NCBI GenBank assembly: GCA_903864485.1
Contig: CAIPGD010000240.1
Coordinates: 1 to 13,187, forward strand
Reading direction: 5' to 3'
Origin: an uncultured bacterium
Lineage (GTDB): Bacteria; Pseudomonadota; Gammaproteobacteria; Burkholderiales; Burkholderiaceae_E
DNA: 13,187 nt
Numbering within the stretch: position 1 is the first letter of the stretch; each line of letters opens with the position of its first letter. The position numbers were made by a program, and so were the translations under genes. Below the pieces are notes generated by a model. It made no database searches, was not told where the DNA came from, and saw nothing but the letters and a program-made list of their open reading frames with translations. Positions 7,588 through 13,187 of this stretch are shown here, one piece after another.

Positions 7588-8258
7588 ACGCTGACAGCCC
7601 ATTCAACCCGTGCATCGATCCAGCCCGGGGCCAAGCCACCCAGCCCGGCAGGGTCAGCCGGGCACTCGTCGCCCGCATCGCGCTGATGGTCTGGCTCGGC
7701 GTGGTGACCGCCCTTGGCGTCGGTGGCTTGATGGGCTTGGCTGGGGGGGCCCTCGCGCGCCCCTTCGATACGGTCAATGATCGCCGGGATGCCCGCTTGA
7801 TGCTGGGCGGACATGACCCGATCTCGTACTACCGACAAGCGCGACCAACGCCTGGCCGGCCAGACATCCGGGTCGAAATCGATGGGGTGATTTATCGGTT
7901 TGCTTCGGAATCGGCCCGAGCCGAATTTCAGCGCGACCCCGCACGATGGGTCCCTGCTTTTGGTGGGCATTGTGCCTATGGCATGGTGCATGCGCTGCCG
8001 ATCCCGGCGCGCGCGGATGTGTTTGAAATCCTCGATGGCCGGCTGTATTTGTTTAGCAGCGAGCGCTCGCGCGCTTGGTTTTTGATGGAACGGGAAGTCA
8101 ACCTCCAACTCGCCAACCGGTGGTGGCGTGACGAAGTCGGGGGCTCGATCGTAGTTCTGCAGCGGGCTTTTCGGACCATCGTGCCAGTACCCAACCGGCG
8201 TGACCCCGAGGATCTGGAGCGCGATTATCGCGACCGATTACATACCGGGCGGCTCTAA
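7584..8258 (+). CDS. Exported YHS-domain protein
   Basis: From the GTG at 7584, which overlaps the preceding stop as GTGA, the protein has 224 residues. A basic segment (SRALVARIA) precedes a hydrophobic stretch (about 33-57) ending in ALA before RPF, which reads as a signal peptide cleaved near residue 58. ATG at 7686 (residue 35) would shorten the N-terminus and still leave most of the hydrophobic stretch. The mature part carries a YHS domain: GGHDPISYY (75-83), EIDGVIYRFASESARAEFQRDP, then FGGHCAYGM, and later EILDGRLYLF. Periplasmic YHS-domain proteins of this type are common in proteobacteria. Metal binding is often proposed, but their function is unsettled. The extension after about residue 185 (GGSIVVLQRAF) is not something I recognise. 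The gene ends 14 bases before the convergent HAD gene. Confidence 0.82.
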   Translation: MNADSPFNPCIDPARGQATQPGRVSRALVARIALMVWLGVVTALGVGGLMGLAGGALARPFDTVNDRRDARLMLGGHDPISYYRQARPTPGRPDIRVEIDGVIYRFASESARAEFQRDPARWVPAFGGHCAYGMVHALPIPARADVFEILDGRLYLFSSERSRAWFLMEREVNLQLANRWWRDEVGGSIVVLQRAFRTIVPVPNRRDPEDLERDYRDRLHTGRL

Positions 8259-8272
8259 ACCACCAATCAGGG

Positions 8273-8953
8273 CTAACGCCGCAGCGCCAGGCGCGTCAGC
8301 TCATGGCTTGAGCGGACTTGTGCGCCGACCCGTCGGCCCGGCCCTGCAAGCCAGCGCGGGCGGAGGCCCGCGCGGCGATGAAACCCGTGGATCAGGACGG
8401 TGCGCAAGCCCAGCGCCCGCGCGGAGACCAGATTGCTGACGGAATCTTCGACCAGAACGCAGCGCGCGGGCTCGAGCCGGTGACGGGCCAACACCGCACG
8501 TAGCATGAGCTTGGAGGGTTTGGGGCGCAGATGTCCAGCAATGCGCATGGATTCGATCGGGATCAAGTGGTCGATCAAGCGATGAATCCCCAGCCGGGTC
8601 AACACCTCGACCGCGTAATGGTGCGGGGCATTGGTCAAGACGATTTTTCGCCCTGGCAGTCGGCGCAGCGCCTGAATCAGCCGGACGTCGCGCTCCACCA
8701 GTGGGCCGAGTTCAGCCATCGAATGCGTCGCCTGCAAAAATCGCCCTGGTTCGACTTGATGACGTTGAATCAGACCGAGCAGGGTGGCGCCGTAGCGTAG
8801 CCAGTATTCCCGCCTGAGTGCGTCGGCCCGGGCGCGGTCAATCTGGAGTTCGTGCGCAACGAAGTCCGTCATGCGTTGGTTGATGCGGGGGATGATCCTG
8901 GAGATTGCGTCGTGCAGGGTGTCATCCAGATCGAGGAGCCAGACTGGATTCAA
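8273..8953 (-). CDS. HAD-superfamily hydrolase, pyrimidine 5'-nucleotidase-like
   Basis: The protein has 226 residues with all four HAD motifs: DLDDT at 8-12 (nucleophile Asp8, acid/base Asp10), TNAP at 107-110, Lys145 in RPKPS, and VEDS at 168-171. The opening WLLDLDDTLHDA and a helical cap over about residues 15-90 fit the SDT1-like pyrimidine 5'-nucleotidase family, which dephosphorylates nucleoside monophosphates or related phosphates. A gene of this type often follows argB in Burkholderiales. The frame contains no ATG between an upstream stop (8972-8974) and motif I, so TTG at 8953 is the best start. It lies inside an 11-bp tandem repeat and has no visible ribosome binding site. The C-terminus (about 190-226) is Arg-rich. 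Substrate is uncertain; the HAD fold is secure. Confidence 0.85.
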   Translation of the reverse strand: MNPVWLLDLDDTLHDAISRIIPRINQRMTDFVAHELQIDRARADALRREYWLRYGATLLGLIQRHQVEPGRFLQATHSMAELGPLVERDVRLIQALRRLPGRKIVLTNAPHHYAVEVLTRLGIHRLIDHLIPIESMRIAGHLRPKPSKLMLRAVLARHRLEPARCVLVEDSVSNLVSARALGLRTVLIHGFHRRAGLRPRWLAGPGRRVGAQVRSSHELTRLALRR

Positions 8954-8978
8954 AGCGGATTCAAAGCGGAATCAAAGC
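8946..8978 (+). repeat. 11-bp tandem repeat (three units) between argB and the HAD gene
   Basis: GGATTCAAAGC (8946-8956) and GGATTCAAAGC (8957-8967) are identical. GGAATCAAAGC (8968-8978) differs by one base. The array spans the presumed TTG start of the minus-strand HAD gene and most of the upstream half of the argB-HAD gap. The number of copies therefore changes the reading frame and stop codons directly upstream of the start. Confidence 0.88.
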
Positions 8979-9000
8979 CATTCGCACGCCCTTGCCAGGG

Positions 9001-9885
9001 TCAGTAACTTCGGATCATGGTCCCGACGCCCTCACTGGTGAGGATCTCGAGCAGCACGCAATGATCGACCCGACCGTCGATGATATGGACTGAATGCACC
9101 CCCGCCCGCGCGGCGTCGAGTGCAGATGCGATTTTGGGCAGCATGCCTCCGGAGATGGTCCCGTCCGCAAAGAGTTCGTCGATGCGTTTGGAGGTCAGCC
9201 CCGTCAAGAGCCGCCCCTCTTTATCGAGCACGCCCGGCGTGTTGGTCAGGAGGACGAGTTTCTCGGCCTTGAGGACCTCGGCAATTTTGCCTGCGACCAC
9301 ATCGGCATTGATGTTGTAGGTCTCCCCTGCCGATCCCATCCCAATCGGTGCGATGACCGGAATAAAGCCTGCGCCCGTGAGCGTCTGGACGAGTAAGGGA
9401 TCAATCGACTCGATTTCGCCAACCTGCCCGATATCAATTTCTTCGCCGGGGTGGTCGCGCGAAGCCAGCGTCAGTTTGCGCGCGCGGATCAGGCCGCCAT
9501 CCTGGCCGGTCAGTCCGACGGCTTTGCCGCCCGCGGCATTGATGAGTTCGACGATCTGCTTGTTGACCTGGCCCGCGAGCACCATCTCGACGATGTCCAT
9601 CGTCTCAGCGTCGGTGACCCTCATGCCCTGCACGAACTCGCCTTTCTTTCCGACCCGAGCCAGCAACTGCTCAATTTGCGGACCCCCGCCGTGCACCACC
9701 ACCGGATTCAGACCGACCAGTTTGAGCAGGACCACATCATGGGCAAAGCTGCGCTGCAGGCGCTCCTCGGTCATCGCATTGCCACCGTACTTGATGACGA
9801 TCGTGCGGCCATGAAACCGGCGGATGTAGGGCAGTGCCTCAGCAAGGACCTCGGCCTTGACATGCGGTGGGGGGGAGACGCTCAT
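9001..9885 (-). CDS. argB: N-acetylglutamate kinase
   Basis: ArgB phosphorylates N-acetyl-L-glutamate with ATP, the second step of arginine synthesis, in the cytoplasm. The 294-residue length is normal. Motifs in order are IVIKYGGNAM with Lys32, VVHGGGPQI, the substrate-binding LTGQDGGLI, YNINADVVAGK, LLTNTPGVLD, SGGMLPKI and EGVGTMI at the C-terminus. The N-terminal helix (ALPYIRRFHG) together with the C-terminal EGxGT pattern is typical of hexameric, arginine-inhibited kinases. ATG at 9885 is preferred over an upstream in-frame ATG at 9978, because GAGGA lies about 6 bases before it and the longer form would overlap hslU by 80 bases. The gene starts 13 bases after the hslU stop and is probably in the same transcript. 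Confidence 0.97.
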   Translation of the reverse strand: MSVSPPPHVKAEVLAEALPYIRRFHGRTIVIKYGGNAMTEERLQRSFAHDVVLLKLVGLNPVVVHGGGPQIEQLLARVGKKGEFVQGMRVTDAETMDIVEMVLAGQVNKQIVELINAAGGKAVGLTGQDGGLIRARKLTLASRDHPGEEIDIGQVGEIESIDPLLVQTLTGAGFIPVIAPIGMGSAGETYNINADVVAGKIAEVLKAEKLVLLTNTPGVLDKEGRLLTGLTSKRIDELFADGTISGGMLPKIASALDAARAGVHSVHIIDGRVDHCVLLEILTSEGVGTMIRSY

Positions 9886-9898
9886 CGGGGTCCTCGAG

Positions 9899-11278
9899 TT
9901 ATAGGACGTAACGGGCGAGATCCTGGCTGGCCGCCAGATCTGCGAGCCGCGCATCGACAAACGCGGCATCAATGACAACGGGCGCGGCGGGGTCTGGGCC
10001 AGTTGGGCTCGAGCCCGCTGAGTACGACACGACTTCGAGGAGCTTTTCCATCACGGTATGCAGGCGCCGCGCGCCAATGTTTTCGGTGCGCTCATTCACC
10101 TGCCAGGCGATTTCGGCCAGTCGGCGCACGCCCTCCGGGGTGAATTCGAGGGTCAGGCCTTCTGTTGCCAGCAAGGCCTGGTACTGCCGGGTCAGGCAGG
10201 CATCGGTCGTGGTCAGGATGCACTGAAAATCCTCTACCGAGAGCGAGTCCATTTCGACCCGAATCGGCAGTCGGCCCTGCAGTTCAGGAATCAGATCACT
10301 CGGCTTGGATAGATGAAAGGCGCCTGAGGCGATAAACAAAATGTGGTCGGTTTTGACCAATCCGTGACGGGTATTGACGGTAGTGCCTTCGATCAAGGGC
10401 AGCAGATCACGTTGGACCCCCGCCCGCGACACATCAGGCCCGTGGCTATCGCGGGTCGCGATCTTGTCAATTTCGTCGAGAAAGACAATGCCATTCTCTT
10501 CAATCGAACGAAGCGCCGCGGTCCGTACCTCGTCTTCGTTAATCAGCCGGCCCGCCTCTTCCTCGGTCAGTTGTTTGAGGGCGTCGACGATCTTGAGGCG
10601 CCGGGTCTTGCGCCGGCCCTGGCCCATCTGCTGGAAAACCTGTTGGAATTGCTGCGAGAACTGCTCCATGCCGGGGGGGCCAACGATGTCGAGCGTTGGC
10701 GCAGCACTGGCGACTTCGATCTCGATTTCATGGTCATCGAGCGTGCCCTCGCGCAGTTTCTTGCGAAAGCGCTGGCGCGCCACAGACTCTTCGGTAGGGG
10801 CGTTGGTGGGAGTGCTGTTGGAAGCGTAGGTGGTATCGGTGCCGCGGTCGCGCGCAGGTGGCACCAAGACGTCAAGGACCCGATCTTCGGCCGCATCCAA
10901 CGCACGGGTGCGGACCGCGCGCATCGCTTGCTCACGGACGAGTTTGACGCCGATGTCAGCAAGATCGCGGATGATCGTATCCACATCGCGGCCGACATAA
11001 CCCACTTCGGTGAATTTGGTGGCTTCGACTTTGACGAAGGGTGCATTGGCCAAACGGGCGAGACGCCGCGCAATTTCGGTTTTGCCAACGCCGGTCGGAC
11101 CAATCATGAGGATGTTCTTTGGCGTGATCTCGTGGCGCAGTGGCTCCGCCACTTGCTGGCGCCGCCAGCGGTTACGCAAGGCAATCGCTACGGCCCGCTT
11201 GGCGCGGTCCTGACCGACAATGTGACGATCGAGCTCGGAGACGATTTCGGCCGGCGTCATCTGGCTGGCAGGGCTCAT
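9899..11278 (-). CDS. hslU: ATP-dependent protease ATPase subunit HslU (ClpY)
   Basis: HslU is the AAA+ unfoldase that feeds substrates into the HslV protease chamber. It has 459 residues. The family start MTPAEIVSELDRHIVGQ begins at Met7. Walker A GPTGVGKT is at 60-67 and the pore loop GYVG at 93-96. The intermediate domain lies at about 110-245, with a variable Ser/Thr/Asn-rich stretch near 146-162. Walker B VFLDEID is at 265-271, followed by the AAA+ C-terminal domain with GARRLHT. The C-terminal RYVL corresponds to the tail that inserts into HslV; the usual ending is RYIL, so this is a conservative change. The ATG overlaps the hslV stop by 4 bases (ATGA), which supports coupled, balanced synthesis. 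Met1 fits this overlap, though Met7 is also possible. Confidence 0.97.
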   Translation of the reverse strand: MSPASQMTPAEIVSELDRHIVGQDRAKRAVAIALRNRWRRQQVAEPLRHEITPKNILMIGPTGVGKTEIARRLARLANAPFVKVEATKFTEVGYVGRDVDTIIRDLADIGVKLVREQAMRAVRTRALDAAEDRVLDVLVPPARDRGTDTTYASNSTPTNAPTEESVARQRFRKKLREGTLDDHEIEIEVASAAPTLDIVGPPGMEQFSQQFQQVFQQMGQGRRKTRRLKIVDALKQLTEEEAGRLINEDEVRTAALRSIEENGIVFLDEIDKIATRDSHGPDVSRAGVQRDLLPLIEGTTVNTRHGLVKTDHILFIASGAFHLSKPSDLIPELQGRLPIRVEMDSLSVEDFQCILTTTDACLTRQYQALLATEGLTLEFTPEGVRRLAEIAWQVNERTENIGARRLHTVMEKLLEVVSYSAGSSPTGPDPAAPVVIDAAFVDARLADLAASQDLARYVL

Positions 11279-11820
11279 CCTTCGATGACCTCAATGACCT
11301 GGTGGTGATTGGTGTAGATGCAAAGATCGCCGGCAATCGAGAGGGCCTTTGAGACGACTTCTCGGGGTGCCAGATCGGAGACGTCGAGCAGGGCCCGGGC
11401 GGCTGCTTGTGCATAGGCCCCGCCGGAACCAATGGCAAGAACGCCCATCTCGGGCTCGAGAACGTCTCCGGTCCCCGTCAGGATCAGGGAGTGCTCTCGG
11501 TCGGCGACCGCTAACATGGCTTCGAGTCGACGCAGGGTTCGATCGGTGCGCCAGTCCTTGGCCAACTCGACGGCCGCACGCAGTAACTGACCGTGGTGTC
11601 GCTCTAACTGGGCCTCGAATCGCTCAAACAGCGTGAACGCATCGGCCGTGCCACCGGCGAACCCCGCCAAGACCCGGTCATGGTGCAGGCGGCGAACCTT
11701 ACGGGCGGTCGCCTTGACGACGATGTGCCCGAGGGTGACCTGACCATCTCCGCCCAGGGCGACACTGTTGCCCCGGCGTACCGAGAGGATCGTGGTGCCG
11801 TGAAAAATGCTCGGGTCCAG
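11275..11820 (-). CDS. hslV: ATP-dependent protease peptidase subunit HslV (ClpQ), no ATG start
   Basis: HslV is the threonine protease of the HslVU complex. The core is fully conserved: FHGTTILSVRRG, ALGGDGQVTLG, RKVRRL, VLAGFAGGTADAFTLFERFE, ELAKDWRTDRTLRRLEAML, AIGSGGAYAQAAARALL and IYTNHH. The mature enzyme should begin at the first Thr of TTIL, after a short propeptide. The only in-frame ATG upstream (11916) lies inside dksA and would add a 32-residue unrelated extension. The nearest candidates are CTG at 11820, giving MDPSIFHG before the catalytic Thr and 181 residues in total, or ATT at 11808, giving MFHG. CTG starts one base after the dksA stop, so termination-reinitiation is plausible. 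No good Shine-Dalgarno site is visible. The family identity is certain; the start is not. Confidence 0.93.
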   Translation of the reverse strand: MDPSIFHGTTILSVRRGNSVALGGDGQVTLGHIVVKATARKVRRLHHDRVLAGFAGGTADAFTLFERFEAQLERHHGQLLRAAVELAKDWRTDRTLRRLEAMLAVADREHSLILTGTGDVLEPEMGVLAIGSGGAYAQAAARALLDVSDLAPREVVSKALSIAGDLCIYTNHHQVIEVIEG

Positions 11821-11821
11821 A

Positions 11822-12271
11822 TCAGTCGCCGTAGAGTTTTTGGCGCAGTTCGCGCCGCTGCTGGGCTTCAAGCGACAGGGTGGCTGTTGGCCGCGCGAGT
11901 AGTCGGGGAATACCAATGGCCTCGCCGGTTTCTTCGCACCAACCGTATTCGCCCGATTCGATCCGAGTGATCGACTGCTGAATCTTTTTCAGCAATTTGC
12001 GCTCGCGGTCGCGGGTGCGCAACTCCAGTGCATGCTCTTCTTCGATTGTTGCCCGGTCAGCAGGGTCGGGCACGATGACCGTCTCGCGCAGGTGCTCGGT
12101 CGTTTCGCCGGCATTGGCCAGCAACTCGTCTTCCATCCGCCGCAAGGTCAAGCGGAAAAATTCCAGTTGTGCCGGGTTCATGTACTGATCTTCGGTCATC
12201 GCGCGAAGATCTGCCTCCGACAGAGGCTTTTTGGACTTGCCTGCGCTGGTCTTGGTGCTGGTCGCTGCCAT
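11822..12271 (-). CDS. dksA: RNA polymerase-binding transcription factor DksA (zinc-ligand-poor type)
   Basis: DksA enters the secondary channel of RNA polymerase and acts with ppGpp in the stringent response. The 149-residue protein has the coiled-coil domain with the tip motif DPADRA (Asp69, Asp72, Ala74), preceded by GETTEHLRET and followed by EEEHALELRTRDRERKLLKK. The four zinc-finger positions read Cys112, Thr115, Ser133 and Ala136, so only one ligand remains and zinc is probably not bound. The globular fold is otherwise kept (GIPRLLARPTATLSLEAQQRRE). Such DksA proteins occur in alpha- and betaproteobacteria. ATG at 12271 is chosen because the protein then begins MAATSTK with a Lys-rich leader; ATG at 12316 would add 15 residues across a hairpin. 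The stop is one base from the presumed hslV start. Confidence 0.95.
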   Translation of the reverse strand: MAATSTKTSAGKSKKPLSEADLRAMTEDQYMNPAQLEFFRLTLRRMEDELLANAGETTEHLRETVIVPDPADRATIEEEHALELRTRDRERKLLKKIQQSITRIESGEYGWCEETGEAIGIPRLLARPTATLSLEAQQRRELRQKLYGD

Positions 12272-12287
12272 GTCTCTGTACCGCCCT

Positions 12288-12303
12288 CGCGGGCTCGCCC
12301 GCG
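12288..12303 (-). other. GC-rich hairpin in the dksA leader
   Basis: CGCGGG (12288-12293) and CCCGCG (12298-12303) form a six-pair perfect stem around a four-base loop, CTCG on the plus strand (CGAG on the minus strand). It sits 16 bases upstream of the dksA ATG within the 88-base gap to the CobW-like gene. It has no T-run. It could limit readthrough from the upstream gene or affect dksA translation; the sequence does not say which. Confidence 0.4.
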
Positions 12304-12359
12304 TTCGTTTTGGCAAATGCCGGAATTATTTTGTCGTTGCGCGAATCGGCACTGGTTCG

Positions 12360-13187
12360 TCAGACCAGGCAGTGCTCCAGTCCTTGCAAGAACGTCTCGC
12401 GTGGAAGATTTCGACCGATGAAAACCATCTTGCTTGCAGGTTTCTCGCCCGGTTGCCAGCGCTTTCCGTAGTCTGCACCCATCATCTGGTGGACGCCTTG
12501 AAAAACCAAACGTCGATCGGAACTCTTGACAAAAAGGACGCCTTTATACCTCAACATATCCTGACCGTAAACCTGAACCAAACCCCCTAAGAACTCTTCG
12601 AGGCGCTGGACATCAAATGCCCGGTCAGAGCGAAAGACAAAGGAGCCGACCGCATCGTCATGGACATGGTCGTCGTCATCTAGAAAGTCAGGTGAGAATT
12701 CGAGGACAGCGTTCAGATTGAACCCGCGGATATCGAGCAGATCGGCGATCGGCGTTTCGCCAAAATGAACCTCGCGAATCGGGGCACGGGGGTTGATTGC
12801 GGCCAGTCGGACGCGCAGGGCTGCGGTCTGTTCAGGGGGCGTGAGGTCAGTTTTGGATAGGAGGATCCGGTCTGCAAAGGCCACCTGTTCGACCGCCTCG
12901 CGGTTGGCGTCGAGTTGTTGCGACCCATGGACCGCGTCAACCACCGTCAGGACTCCATCCAGCAAAAACCGCTCCGCGATCGAATCATCGATGAAAAAAG
13001 TCTGTGCCACGGGCGAGGGATCGGCCAGGCCGGTGGTCTCGATGATGACCCGCTCGAATTGAATTTGTCGGCTCCGGCGCCGCTCCGCCAGATCACCCAA
13101 AATGCGCACGAGATCGCCCCGCACGGTGCAGCAGATGCAGCCGTTGTTCATTTCAACGATGCGCTCTTCACGCTCCTGCACCAGCAA
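12360..13187 (-). CDS. CobW/YjiA-type G3E GTPase, probable metallochaperone (5' truncated)
   Basis: The 3' 275 codons of a COG0523 GTPase are present; the start and P-loop lie beyond the right edge. The segment EMNNGCICCTVRGDL contains the CxCC metal-binding motif. ETTGLADP is the Walker B/switch II region, and SKTD replaces the usual NKxD base-recognition motif. After about residue 165 a short Asp/His stretch (DDDDHVHDDA) resembles the metal-binding linkers of this family. The C-terminal CobW_C domain follows, with RFEEFL-like VQRLEEFLGG, YGQDMLRYKGVL and RLVFQGVHQMMG. Proteins of this type deliver zinc or other metals to client enzymes. In many betaproteobacteria a gene like this lies next to dksA. 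The gap to dksA is 88 bases. The exact metal and partner cannot be read from sequence. Confidence 0.9.
   Translation of the reverse strand: MLVQEREERIVEMNNGCICCTVRGDLVRILGDLAERRRSRQIQFERVIIETTGLADPSPVAQTFFIDDSIAERFLLDGVLTVVDAVHGSQQLDANREAVEQVAFADRILLSKTDLTPPEQTAALRVRLAAINPRAPIREVHFGETPIADLLDIRGFNLNAVLEFSPDFLDDDDHVHDDAVGSFVFRSDRAFDVQRLEEFLGGLVQVYGQDMLRYKGVLFVKSSDRRLVFQGVHQMMGADYGKRWQPGEKPASKMVFIGRNLPRETFLQGLEHCLV

Noticed and set aside
8259..8272. Bidirectional terminator between the convergent YHS and HAD genes
   Set aside because: Only 14 bases separate the stops, and I see no inverted repeat or T-run there.
10343..11308. A 321-codon open frame on the plus strand opposite hslU
   Set aside because: hslU has every family motif on the other strand. 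The opposing frame is a by-product of GC-rich codon use and its translation shows no recognisable domain.
11821..11916. HslV starting at the ATG at 11916 with a 32-residue leader
   Set aside because: The extension is read from dksA in another frame and resembles neither an HslV propeptide nor a signal. It is kept only as an alternative to the non-ATG starts.

Overview
The window looks like chromosomal DNA from a GC-rich betaproteobacterium, most likely Burkholderiales. Three things suggest this: a fused isobutyryl-CoA mutase (IcmF) that closely resembles the Cupriavidus protein, a DksA whose zinc-finger cysteines are mostly replaced, and the gene order cobW - dksA - hslV - hslU - argB - HAD nucleotidase. 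I see no phage, insertion sequence, CRISPR, tRNA or rRNA. Essentially all of the DNA is housekeeping or metabolic coding sequence, and I did not find a new multi-gene system.

Plus-strand half (1-8258). It begins with the last 61 codons of a probable metW. A small DUF3429 membrane protein and the long icmF gene (696-4130) follow, so closely spaced that they may be co-transcribed. After a 162-base gap carrying an 11-bp tandem repeat and a candidate promoter come a C-terminal processing protease (CtpA, S41 family), a CorA-type metal transporter, a MoeB/ThiF-type E1-like adenylyltransferase and an exported YHS-domain protein. The last three genes overlap one another by 4 bases (ATGA, then GTGA), which suggests translational coupling.

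Minus-strand half (13187-8273). Read in the direction of transcription, it holds the 3' part of a CobW/YjiA-type GTPase, dksA, hslV, hslU, argB and a HAD pyrimidine-5'-nucleotidase-like gene. The genes are packed tightly: hslU overlaps hslV by 4 bases, and argB starts 13 bases after hslU. HslV (protease) and HslU (AAA+ unfoldase) form one complex. DksA is the RNA-polymerase-binding partner of ppGpp, and ArgB belongs to arginine synthesis. The two halves converge at 8259-8272 with no recognisable terminator.

The points most worth a second look are a low-complexity Asn/Gly/Ser/Ala insert encoded by a 12-bp tandem repeat inside the GTPase domain of IcmF; short tandem repeats at three other places, each at a gene start or in a gene's upstream region; two genes (hslV and the HAD gene) with no ATG start compatible with their conserved N-termini; and a DksA with only one of the four zinc-ligand cysteines, beside a metal-trafficking GTPase. 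All functional statements rest on motif reading and remembered family knowledge. No searches were run.
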